Below, piece by piece: positions 25,521-36,242 of a stretch of DNA of 64,000 nt. The notes below the pieces were generated by a model. It worked only from the letters and a program-made list of their open reading frames with translations. It made no database searches and was not told the DNA's origin. A program made the translations under genes and the position numbers. The stretch's first letter is position 1; every line of letters begins with the position of its first letter. Origin of the DNA: Rhinopomastus cyanomelas (taxonomy: Eukaryota; Chordata; Aves; Bucerotiformes; Rhinopomastidae); NCBI GenBank assembly GCA_013400115.1, contig VXBP01010410.1:66306-130305 (forward strand), in the 5' to 3' direction.

Positions 25521-28500
25521 AACTCGGGGAATTTTTTTAAAGACACATCATCTGTGAAAGCACTTGATGTTGTTAATCTCCTGTAAGGCAATTGTGATTA
25601 ACTTGAGAAGGGGAAGTATGTTTGTGATAGCATTTACTAAAGTACCACTCTGCAAGTTGCAAGATAGACTGAGATGCTTCTGTGAAAAAGTAGTAGTGCT
25701 TCTGGTTACACCATTCAAGCCTAGAGAAATCCCAGTGACAGTAGTTAGTGCTTCTGTATTGTCTTAGATCCCTGGATCTCTAAGTACAAGTGGGCAAGCT
25801 CATGACTTATGACAGATTCCTCTCCAGTTTTTTGCTTTACCTTGCACAGCACAGATATCATCATCTGCCCCATCTGCAAAATTCCGTGCCCTCTGCTACC
25901 TTGCTCTAATGCCAGGCAAAGAAAATGACCTTTTCCTATTCTAGTCAGATGAATCCATCACTGGCTGCTGTCAGACAGGGTGTTGGATGAGCGGGACCAT
26001 TTGTCTGTTAGGCGTGACAGACTTAGGCAGTGCTGTGACAATTTGGAGAATCTCTCTGGGTGAGAATGTCTAATTGCTGCATCGTGGTGTGAATTGGTGT
26101 TTGCAGAGAGGTGCATCATTGACCTCCAAACTTCAAATGTTTGTGGAACAAGCGGACATTTCTTGGGACAGCTGTAATAAGAATTCTTCCAGCCTTTCTT
26201 GTGTGGCTACACAATAGTGATGCTTCCCCTAAAGAACAAAGGAACCAACTGTGGAAGGTGACATGCATCAGCCCTGGGGATTTACTGGCAGAACAGGAAG
26301 CTTTAGCAAGCACTGAAGAATCACAAAGCATTTTTTAAATTATTTTTTTTTCCTCAGGGTTGGTCTCGCCTAAGGTGAAAGTTAAAGCTGGAAGTTGTGG
26401 CTGAGGGATTTTATGGGTCAGAGAAGTAAATATGGTAAGACTTTTTTGATCCCTCTGAGGACCTAAGATCATAAAAGTCAAAACTAGATGAGAAAAATGA
26501 CTGTAAGTACCTGGTCGTGCACACTGCCTCTGCTAGCAGAGTGAAATTCTTTAGAAACCTCTGCACCTTGCTGTTTGCCACTATCATGGGTTAGTGCAAA
26601 GTCAATTATTGTGGAAAAGTCTGTGTTTGCATTTGTTTAGGATGTTGGAGGTTGGTATTGATATTGCAGAGCAAAATAAGTTAGATGGTGCAGCCCATTT
26701 CCAGGAAAGCACAACAGAAAAATTTCCCGAAAACCTCGTGAACAGCAGTTGTGCTGCTGTTACCTGAGGAGGTTAGGGGGTTGCGAACTGAGAGGACTGA
26801 TCGACAGGGCAAGTGGAGTGTCTAAGTCAGAGAAGAACTGATTAAATGCCCTGCACGGGTGTATAGTGAAACACCCTTATTCCCTATATGGGCCTATCGT
26901 GCACTATTCATCTCACATAAATTTCAACATCTGCTTGAAGCTAGTAAATATGGTTCCTTTTCTAGTGAATACATAGCAAAAAGAATCCTCAGAATTATTT
27001 TGCAGTGTTAAGATGGATTTGAACGAAAGGCTGACTGACTAACCTGTCTGTCCTCATGTACTGTTATGGAAGCAAAATTGCCCTGGACCAAACCCTTTTT
27101 CAATGCCATTTTATTTCCCCCTCAATTTTTACAACAGATTGTGCAGAAATTATTTCTGGTTTGGTGTCTGTTTGGTGTCTTGTGTCGCTGTTGAATAGTG
27201 GCAGGGTTGGGTACTTCAGGAAACTGTCTCTTGGGGTTTTTAAAGGTGCTTTTTGTGCCTTTATCACTTCTCTCAGCAAGTTGTATCTTACTCTATTCTC
27301 CTGCAGGTACTGCAGTTAATTATATACAGATTTTGGTGCTTATTAGTAATGCAGTCACGATTCCTGGCAAAGACATAGTGTCTTGGTAGTGTGGCAGGGT
27401 GGGACAACAATGTGTGCGGACCCTTTCTGCCCCACTGTGCCTGTTCCGGAAACTGAAGGCTGCTCTACTACACCTGATGAGACAGGAATATAATGTATTC
27501 CTCTAACAAATAGTCCTCTTCCTCTGTGTGTTTTCCCTGAAGTTATTAGGCATGGTGTTATTTGCTTTGAGGTCTTGCATGCACGGTAATTTGCATACGG
27601 CACTGGAGTTACTGATGTTCTTCTGGTTGTTCATTCTCACAATCCTCAAATATGCCTTTTGCTGCCGGTGCAGTTGTGTGTAGCTGTAGGGGCTGTAACC
27701 TGAAAGGCCACAGATGCAGTAAATGCTGGCAGAGTTTTCTCCAAGGCGCACAGTGTGAGTGGTCATGTCCAGGTCCCAGCCAAAAGACAGTGGGCAGCAG
27801 CCACGTGGCTTTGGGTCTGTTTTGTATCACTGCACTGGCCATCAAAAGGGAAGGTTTAAACATTAATGAACGTTCACAGCTTCCAGTACTCTGCTCTAAA
27901 AATCTCAGTGGGGTGCAGTGATGAAAAGCCAATTCTGTGCATGCTTTGGGTTTGTTTCTCTGAAGACGTTTGCCTCAATATATTCACATAAACAAAGACT
28001 AGTCTTTGGTTAGAAGAGTGTTAAGGGAAGTCCTCTAGTGTTCTTTCAGTATGCCACTAATGATTTGGGGATGGACGATAATTTTTCTTTTCAAAAGATA
28101 CACTTTCTCTGTTTTTCTAATACATGCTTTAAAAGTTAGCAATATGTCTCTTTTCAGTAGATATACTAACTTCAAAACAGAAAGGGTATTGAGCTATCTC
28201 ACTTATAAGGCATGAAAGGCTAGGAGTAGCCCAAGGGTTCAAAGTGGTACCAAATGTTAGGTAGAAATGCATATTTTCCAGTCAAGAAACTGCGTGGGCA
28301 TCTAAAGCTGGTGACATGCCCTCTGTCCCTATACATTCATTTCTGTGAACGTTTGGGCTCAGATGGATGACATTAGAGATGAGAGATAACATATGTTGGA
28401 TTTCTTCAGCAGATAAAAACCCAACTTGCCTTTCAGTCAAGTGCTAGGTTATGACAGCAGTTAGGATGAATACTTGAAAGGACGTTTCAGTATTTCTAGT

Positions 28501-29499
28501 GTATAATTTTGGATGTTGATACACCCTTGCCATGTGTGTTATGCAGAGAGCAAGAGGATGTAAAAAATATGCTCACCCTTCTTGTGAGGGACAAGTGGAT
28601 TATGATATATTGCAAATTATAATTCCCTCACTTGAGGAAAAAGAGTGCAAAGACAGTTAACTGAAGAACCTAAGTATTTGTCCTAAAATTAGAACAATGG
28701 ATCATAACAAGTTTGTTTGCTGGTTTCTGATTTTCCAGGAGGGGGTTCTGATTCTTATTTTGGAGACCTGTAATAGAACAGAAAGGCACTCCAAGTCACT
28801 TTGTTTCACTGGTGGAAACTAGTTATGAATGAGACTAGGAATAGACAGACATATCTGGTTTGTATGACCAAACTAACTCGGAGAACAGCATTTAGGCTCT
28901 GACTGAAGAAAGTGCACATGCGATTGCTAAAGTCTCCCTGAAGCCAATGAGATTGAAAGCATAGTGTGGTAGGCTTTGAAGGGCTTTGAAAGAGGAGACA
29001 ATGGCTGGGGCAAAACAAAAGCTCATGCCATCAAAGAATGTAAAGCCAAGTGACAGGAACAAAGTGACAAGCTAGGAAAATGCTCTTTGGTCCCACATTC
29101 TGAATGCCTGTGAAATCAGCTTTGTACTCATTAGAGCCAATGTAAAGGAACTTGCTGTAAATGAAAATGAATGGCTTAGAGGCTGGTGTTTTGAGTTCAG
29201 ATGTGTAGGTGTGTGGCAGAAAGCTCAAGGAAGTGCCAAACTCTGAGACATTGTGCAAAAGGAAGAACCAGGAGTCAGAGGTGGCCTAGAGTGAGATTGG
29301 ACGAATCTGAGGACCACCCCAGGTTTTAAATTTGAGTAACAAACAGCAGTGCACACCTCTATCATGTTTGGCATCATTTGCCATCCTCTAACGACAGCCA
29401 GACTGCCGTGAGAAGATACTTGAGAGGCAGACTGAGGTTTCTCTGTGGTGGAATGGAATGAGGTCTGAACTAGGTTCATCTGTGAGTAAAATGTATGAA

Positions 29500-29800
29500 G
29501 GATTTAGTGGAGAGCAATAACAGCTGTGAGTGAGGACAATGATGAAATGAGAGTTATGGGCACAAGTGGGATTTTGGGTTTAGGGACAGACAAAGTATAA
29601 AGGCTTGCAAGGAAAAAGAGCAGGAGAAAGAAGGGACAAGGAGAGCAAGAAAAGTATCCGTGACATGGTTTAGAAGATGGCTGTGAAGGGGCAAGGTGGT
29701 TAGAGGGGAAGAACAAATGAAAATTGAGGAGCAAAGAAAGAGTTGTAGGAGGGAGATGAAAGATTTGTCCAGTTTCAACTTTTCCGTTGAAAAAAGAGAA
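29500..29800. other. Strand-asymmetric purine-rich segment
   Basis: The plus strand is dominated by A and G, most strikingly at 29608-29655 ('aggaaaaagagcaggagaaa', then 'gaagggacaaggagagcaag'). The overlapping minus-strand frames (29504-29824 and 29554-29778), rich in Ser, Pro, Leu and Phe, are what a pyrimidine-rich strand gives in translation, so they are not counted as genes. Confidence 0.6.
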
Positions 29801-29892
29801 GAAAATTATTGTATTCATTAACATAGAACAGAAACAATTACAATAACGGCAAAGTAAATAATAACTATTACTAGCAGTACTAAAAAACTATC

Positions 29893-29925
29893 TGTATATA
29901 CACACGTATGTGCACATGCACACAC
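29893..29925. repeat. 33-bp alternating purine-pyrimidine tract (Z-DNA prone)
   Basis: Every base alternates pyrimidine and purine from 29893 to 29925, mixing TA, CA, CG and TG steps ('tgtatatacacacgtatgtg', then 'cacatgcacacac'). Such tracts can adopt Z-DNA under negative supercoiling and often originate as decayed (CA)n microsatellites. Confidence 0.85.
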
Positions 29926-30690
29926 TGTAGGAGGGACCTGCTCTGAAGAACTTATATTAATATTTGGTGTTTTGTCTCAAATTAAATAGTATCAAGGAAC
30001 AAAAGCAAACAAGGAGGAAATCTTTGCAGTCTTCTCAGGGAACCTGTAATGATTTGAGCACTATGGAAAAGAACAATAAAAAACGTTGTGTTTTTGTGTT
30101 GTCTAATGGCCACAGCAGTCACTGTGCCCCAGAGTTTCTGATATAGCCTCTGAATAGCGGTGGGGACCCCGTAAGACTGAATGCAGTTTCCAGTTCAACC
30201 CCTGACCTAGTTACTGCTAAACACAGTTGTTTTGCTTCACTTGCTTCAACTGCACTGTCGCGTGTAGGCAACGTGGTTCCTAAGCCATTGATCTGAGCCA
30301 TAGCAACCTGCTGACATTTGCTAAAATGCTAGCCTGGGTTTTGTTCCAGAAAGTTTTGTGGATGCCATGGCATGTCAGCCCAGCTTGTTCTGTATGTGAA
30401 ACGAATACTGCAGGACAGTGGAGGATCAGACTTCCCCATATTTCCAGTCTTATGTAGGCCATAGAGGCATCACTGCTGGCATTGAGAATGGAGGGGTTTC
30501 CCTCAGCTTTTGTAACAAGAGAATGAAATGCACTACAATATTGTTTCTTTCTTTTCTTGACGTTTGCAGCTACTTGCTAGACCAAGAAACCAAGTCAACT
30601 CCCATAGGTCACCAAGTACAAATTGCGTGATATACTGTTGAATGGTTTTCTATCTGATGCAGTCATCAAAATCCTCGCAGCACGGTAGAT

Positions 30691-30980
30691 ATCACAGAGT
30701 CACAGAATCACAAAACAGTAGCCTGCTGGGGTGTCGGCTGCTCCTCCCAGCTTTGTGTCATCAGCAAACTTGCTAATAGTGTTCTCTAATCCCTTGTCCA
30801 AGTCATTAATGAATAGGTTGAATAATACTCATCCCAGTACTGACCTTTGGGGGACTCCACTGGATACAGGCCTCCAACTAGACTTTGTGCCATCGACCAC
30901 TACACTCTGGCTTCTATCCTGCAGCCAGTTCACCATCCACCTCACTACCCAATCATCCAAACCACGTTGCCCCAAACTGA
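30691..30980 (-). mobile_element. CR1 LINE, internally deleted fragment
   Basis: At the left is a CR1 3' tail in reverse ('atcacagagtcacagaatca'). After only about 25 bases it jumps to an internal ORF2 region ('catcagcaaacttgctaata' through 'ctttgggggactccactgga' and 'ttcaccatccacctcactac'). The roughly 0.8-0.9 kb that normally separates these parts is missing. The rest is antisense CR1 with no open frame of note. Confidence 0.85.
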
Positions 30981-31599
30981 ATAGTAAAGGAGTGTGTATT
31001 CAGTAACGTTACCTTTGGCAGGAGAGAAACACCTTAGAGTTTACCAGTTTTCTCAGATATGTTTATTACTTCAGTCTCACTGAGTCCTATCACAAAAATA
31101 AAAATAGATAAACTGGAAGGCTCTTATTTTGCTTGTAAGCAGGACAGGCTTGGTAAGAATCGGTCATTACAAATGCAGATATTTTGATCTGTGAAAGTAT
31201 GGCAAATCAACCATTTATATCTCATTGATACACGGGTACGTACGATCAAGGAGCTGATCTAGTCTAACTTTCTCTGTAACACCATCAGAGGATTTTCATG
31301 TACTTAAACCCACAGATCTTCTAGAAAAACACTTCAACAAAATGTCATCTTTGCAGTGCTAGAGGGTCTGTCGACAACCAGCCTGAATCCAGTGTTCTTC
31401 CCCGTTGTAACTGGGACCCTTGTTTCTAATCTGAATTTTTGTAGCTTATCTTCTAGATCTTAGCTTTTGTAATTGGTATTGGGTAACAGTAAGTGGTTTA
31501 GCCATAGTTTCTTGTGGAGTCTTCTGGGTCAAAAATGGTGTCATCGCATTTTTGTTCATTATATATCAGACTGTGCAGAGTCAGAGAGCCAGTGCCAGT
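30981..31599. other. Non-coding spacer
   Basis: AT-rich sequence without recognised features between two CR1 elements. The true 5' limit of the following CR1 could extend somewhat into the right end of this interval. Confidence 0.5.
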
Positions 31600-33366
31600 C
31601 CCTGAATGTTATTTCTTGAGGTTTTTGATGTGATCCGGGAGCTTCCTAACTAGGGGACCTCGGGGGAGTAAAGAGGGATCCAACAAAAGTTGGAACCTCT
31701 CACACATGGGACTGAAAAGGGACGTGGCTGTGCGGGAGCTGTAGGAAATTAAAACGTGGCAAAACTGGAAGTCATGCTCAGACCATGCAGACTGAGGGAC
31801 CTGGCCTCTAGCTGCAGGGGGAAAAGAAGAAAAGATTATGTCAGCCCAGCAGTAGAGGAAGACCAGGCTATGGTCACCACTGCACATGGGCATGGGAACG
31901 CAAACAGAGGTCCCCCATCAAGATGAGGCTGTGCAGGTGACAGACTGCAGCGAATGCCACCGCCTTTCACGGATCTCAGGCTGTGTACGATGTGAGCAGG
32001 TAGATTATCTGGACAACAGCCAAATAACAGCCAGAATCAAGGGGAGCCTGTATCCTGCACCTCTCAGATAGAAGTCCAAGTAAAAGGGGTGAGTGGAGAC
32101 AAGCGCAAGGCTGTGGCAGAAGGCAAGCAACCCCCTTGCCTGCCTCACCTCCCCAGGTGCCACTGAGAAATAGATATGAGCTCCTGCTGGAAGACAGTCA
32201 GTCTAATAGTGATATAGATTGTAGGCAACCTATTGTGGAGGTCCTAGCACAGTCACATAAATTGGAGAGATCTTCCAGTAATATGACAACCTCCTCCACA
32301 AAGAAGAAAGGAAGGATAGTAGTTATTGGAGACTCGCTCCTGAAGGGAACTGAAGGACCAATATGCAGAATTGACCCTTATCATAGGGAAGTCTGCAGTC
32401 TACCTGGAGCCTGAATAAGAGATATCACTAGGATGCTCCCTAACCTGGTGAAATCAACTAACTGTTACCCACTGCTGATCTTCCAGACAAGTGGGAAGGA
32501 AGCTGTATTCCATAGCTTGAGAGGAATGAAGAAAGACTTCAAGGCCTTAGGATGTTTGGTGAAAGAGTCGAGGGCACAAATTATATTCTTTTCATTACTT
32601 CCAGTTTTGGGTGAGGATATGCGCTGGAATAGAAGGATTCAGTCCATAAATGCCTGGCTACGAGACTGGTGCTACAGGCTGGGCTTTGATTCTTTGATAA
32701 TGGCTGGTTTTATAAGGTTGGGGACCGAACTGTAGGAGAAAGGGACCTGGAGGTCCTGGTGGACAGCAGGATGACCAACAACATCCTGGGGTGGATCAGA
32801 AGGAGAGTGGTTAGCAGATTAAGAAACATTCTCCTCCCCCTCTACTCTGTCCTGGTGAGGCCACATCTGGAATATTGTCTCCAGTTCTGGGCCCCTCAGT
32901 TCCAGAAGGACACGGAACTGCTGGAGACAGTCCAGCATAGAGCCACAAAGATGATTAAGGGAGTGAAACTTCTCCCTGATGAGGAAAGGCTGGGGGAGCT
33001 GGGTCTCTTTAGCTTTGAGAAAAGGAGACTGAGGGGTGACCCCATTAATGTTTATATATATGTGAAGGGTGGATGTCAGGAGGACGGAGCCAAGGCTCTG
33101 CTCAGCGTCATCTAATGATAGGACGAGGGGCAATGGATGTAAGCTGGCATATAGGAGGTTCCACATCAATATGAGAAGGAATTTCATCAAGGTGAGGGTG
33201 ACAGAGCATTGGAAGTGGCTGCCCAAGGGGTTGTGGAGTCTCCTTCTCTGGAGCCGTTTAAAACCCACCTGACCATGTTCCTGTGTGACTTGATCTAGGT
33301 GATCCTGCTGTGGCAGGATACTGGACTGAATGATCTTTCAAGGTCCCTTCCAATCCCAAATGCATT
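31600..33366 (+). mobile_element. CR1 LINE with ORF1 joined to end of ORF2 (internal deletion)
   Basis: This is the most 5'-complete CR1 in the window. It holds ORF1 remnants (31886-32735) and then, near 32715, switches to the ORF2 C-terminus ('gagaaagggacctggaggtc' onwards). The ORF2 endonuclease and nearly all the reverse transcriptase, expected between them, are absent. The ORF2 end (32759-33115 plus a shifted frame to 33272) keeps RPHLEYCLQFWAPQFQKD, DEERLGELGLFSFEKRRLRG and YRRFHINMRRNF. The tail stops at 'ccttccaatcccaaatg' without the terminal repeat. The 5' limit is uncertain because the 5' UTR is hard to identify by eye. Confidence 0.85.
31886..32735 (+). pseudogene. CR1 ORF1 remnant: CX2C zinc-binding-like and GDS esterase domain
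   Basis: The first piece (31886-32071) carries C-X2-C-X8-C-X2-C at residues 21-36, typical of the CR1 ORF1 N-terminal region. The second (32136-32414) includes KKKGRIVVIGDSLLKG, with the GDS nucleophile motif of SGNH-type esterases at 32328-32336. It is followed, in the same frame after one TGA at 32412-32414, by a third piece to 32735 (MKKDFKALG...INAWLRDWCYR). The stop sits where related copies have Arg, which fits CGA to TGA decay. The block that normally carries a catalytic Asn reads TSGKE, so it has degenerated. CR1 ORF1 proteins bind nucleic acid and carry an esterase-like domain. This copy is not functional. Confidence 0.85.
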
Positions 33367-33379
33367 AATATCACTGACC

Positions 33380-33969
33380 GAGTCATCATGAAAGTATTAG
33401 TGTCCTGTGGGAGTGGGGAGGTGATTGTCCCCTTGTACTCAGCACTGGTGAGGCCACACTTTGAGTACTGGTCCAGTTTTGGGCACCTCAGTATAAGGGA
33501 GATATTGAGGTCTTGGAGCAAGTGCAGAGGAGGACAATGAAGCTGGGGAAGGGCCTGGGGATTATTTTATGAGGAGAGATTGAGAGAGTTGGGACTTTTG
33601 AGTTTGAGGAAGAGAAGGCTTAGAGGAGACCTCATCACTCTCTACAGTTATCTGAAAGGACATTGTAGAGATGTTAATGCTGGTCTTTTCTCACAGGTCA
33701 TTAGTGACAGAACCAGAAGGAAGGGATTGAAGCTTCAACAGGGTAGGTTTAGATTAGACATTAGGAAGAAATTCTTCCCAGAGAGAGTGGTCAGGCACTG
33801 GAATGGGCTACCCAGTGGTGGCTGAGTCCCCATCTCTAGATAAGTGTAAAAGACGCTTATGTGTGGTGTTGGGGATTCTGGTTTAGGGGTGAACTTGTAG
33901 AGTAGGATTGATAGTTGGACTCGATCACAAGAGTATTTTTGAACCTGAAGGGTTCTGTGATTCTGTGAT
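33380..33969 (+). mobile_element. CR1 LINE, second subfamily (type B), ORF2 C-terminus
   Basis: A second sense CR1 follows the first with little spacer. It reads 'gtggggaggtgattgtccccttgtactcagcactggtgagg', then ERLRELGLLSL-type sequence from 33580 (MRELGLLSLRKRRLRGDLITLYSYLKGHC, ISDRTRRKGLKLQQGRFRLDIRKKFF, ERVVRHWNGLP). It ends 'gggttctgtgattctgtgat'. The tail and the LITLYSYLKG/LQQGRFRLDI variants differ clearly from type A copies, so it is another subfamily. Confidence 0.93.
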
Positions 33970-35082
33970 CTCTCTTGTCAGATATTTTTCATTTTTCTCA
34001 CGGATAGCAATGGAGCCTTTGCGATTTTCATCTTTCTGCTTATATCATGGACATCAGGGCTGGGTGTAGTGTTGCATTAAGAGCCAGCTCAGGGTTAGAC
34101 AGGCATTACAAATTTCCAAATTCTGCATAGCACACTCCATAGAGCTTGTCATCCACTTTTTGCCTGGGATAAACTTGAAGTCATGCCCAGTCAGTTTCCC
34201 AAAACACAGTCTTCATTTTAATAAACTTTAACCGATGTGCTGCCTTACATGTGGTTGCTTTAAACTATAGAGTCGTTGTATCTAGCCCATCTAGGAATAG
34301 AGAACAGGTCACTGGTAGAAAGCAATCATCTTTATTTCCTGTGTCTGCAGTAACTTGTCACTGACAAACTTCATGTCTTTGTATTTCTAGTCTCTAGTAC
34401 ACAGAATTATTGTATGTCTCCAATCATATGAACATTTCCACCCGATACAGTAACACTGGTTAACGCTAATTTGTGTATTAAATGAACTGTTTCACTTCTT
34501 GTTTATTACGTGGATTTGCAGCACTAAAAGTCTACACAATTAAAAATTCTCTTCTCTTTGAGTCCCCTGGTACCTTGATTAATTTTAATCTTGACATCTT
34601 GATTTCTGGCTAAATGAGTGCTCATTTTCACCCTTGTCTTTTGTCATTAGCTTAATACCCTCCTGAATACTTTAGCCTGTCTCCTGAAAGACTTATTTCC
34701 TTAAAATGAAATGACATCCAGCCACATTGTACAGTCTCTTTTCTCTGTAGAAGATGGAGCTGTACTGCTCAAAACCAAGAGGTATGCCTTTTGTTGTTTA
34801 CTTAACCATTAATTTCTGGAGTCGTACATTGCTCTGTAACTTGAGTCACAGCTTGCAGAAATGAACTGCTCAGAGAATTAATTTAATTCTTCTTCACATG
34901 AAGTTCCTTGCAAAGATTCTTGGTCATCCTTGAGTCTTTCTGCACTGGTGTGCTTTTGTCCTGTGTTGCCTGTTCATGACTATGTCCCATATTGCTTTGT
35001 CCTCCCACTACATCAGTGTCAGGTATTTCAACAGTTTGGGAGTTTGCAAGTGCTCTTTTACTTGTAGCTGGACTTTGTAACT
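33970..35082. other. Non-coding stretch, AT-rich
   Basis: About 1.1 kb of AT-rich sequence with no recognised exon or repeat. The minus-strand frame at 34883-35086 runs into a small CR1 remnant and looks like chance. Confidence 0.55.
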
Positions 35083-35118
35083 CCATAGGTCCCTTCCAAC
35101 CCCAAATAGTCTATGATC
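35083..35118 (+). mobile_element. Minimal CR1 3' tail remnant
   Basis: The sequence 'aggtcccttccaacccc' followed by 'tagtctatgat' matches the last bases of a CR1 3' UTR. Only about 35 bases remain, so subfamily cannot be assigned, and a chance match is possible though unlikely. Confidence 0.6.
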
Positions 35119-35819
35119 CCGTCAGAAACTCTTCTCCTATTCCCATCTGGATGAATTTTTCTCCATTCTCCTGTTTATGAGCTGCCAACCATTTTATGTG
35201 GTCGACATCCTGCCTTTAGCTAGCAACTGCAGTCTTACAAAGACAATATGTGTTTCTATCCAGTGTGGAATAGCAGCTTGTGTGGTGGATGTGTTCATCA
35301 GAGGAACATGAGCCAACTGAAGTGTTGCTTTTTTGTTTTTAATTACATTCTTGTTTCCCTCTTCCCAGGCTTCTCTTCTATGTACTCACACATGTGCCTT
35401 TGGAGAGAGAATTCAATAGGCTGATGAAGTAAACTGGAATGTTTAAAAATAAACCAAAAATTTTGTAATGAAATACCTTCCAAAAGAACCCAGTTGCTAT
35501 AGGGGTTTTATGCAAAGGTGAAGCCCTTCATCTTCCATTGTTAAAAATGAAGGGTTTCCTTCCTTGAGCCAAGTAAGGGTTTTCTTATCCAAGCTCTCAG
35601 TCTGTTCAGTGTCATCTGGATGGGCTACTTGCTACGAGACAATATTACTCATCTTACTCCTACATGAAGCAAACCCATTAAACTTCACCACATGTGGTTT
35701 GTATTTGGGGTTTCATTCATGAGAGTTGAAAGCGCCCAAACTACTGCAGGATGGAAGTGAAACCCTGAGAAGATTCTCCTTCAGTTACTACTAATCAACA
35801 AAATATTCACTTCCACCTT
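35119..35819. other. Non-coding spacer
   Basis: No gene or repeat recognised. The sequence is ordinary AT-rich intron or intergenic DNA. Confidence 0.55.
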
Positions 35820-36242
35820 CACAGAATCACAGAACATTAGGGATTGGAAAGGACCTTGAAAGATCATGCAGTCCAGTCCCCCCGCCACAGCAGGATCACC
35901 TAGACCAAGTTGCATAGGAACATGTCCAGGCAGGTTTTAAATGTATCCAGAGAAAGAGACTCCACAACCCCCCTTCCAGTGCTCTGTCACCCTCACTGTG
36001 AAGAAGTCCCTTCTCAGATTTATGTGGAACCTCCTACGTTCCACCTTACACTCATTGCCCTTTGTCCTATCATTAGATGACACTGAGCAGAGCATGGCTC
36101 CATCCTCCTGACACCCACCCTTCACTCATTTATAAACATTAATGAGGTCACCCCTCAGTCTCCTTTTCTCCAAGCTAAAGAGACCCAGCTCCCTCAGCCT
36201 TTCCTCATCAGGGAGATGTTCCACTCTCTTCGTCATCTTTTC
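35820..36242 (-). mobile_element. CR1 LINE, 3' fragment (type A)
   Basis: A minus-strand CR1 with its tail at left ('cacagaatcacagaacatta') runs through the ORF2 end to 'cctcatcagggagatgttcc'. The minus frame at 35937-36125 shows MKGGCQEDGAML, SNDRTKGNECKVERRRFHINLRR and VRVTEHWKGG, then breaks because part of the 'GLPREVVESP' coding segment is missing. Confidence 0.95.

Larger units (their letters stand above)
24090..30690. other. Long repeat-poor non-coding stretch
   Basis: This is the longest CR1-free part of the window (6.6 kb). No exon or RNA gene was recognised. AT-rich sequence with homeodomain-type TAATTA cores occurs at 25380-25520 and a similar short block at 24.35-24.45 kb. A purine-rich segment lies at 29.5-29.8 kb and an alternating purine-pyrimidine tract at 29893-29925. 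Such islands often contain conserved non-coding elements, but conservation cannot be seen from one sequence. Confidence 0.5.

Noticed and set aside
26485..26510. Perfect gtaagt donor at about 26503 as an exon end
   Set aside because: All three frames just upstream contain stops, and no good acceptor is near.
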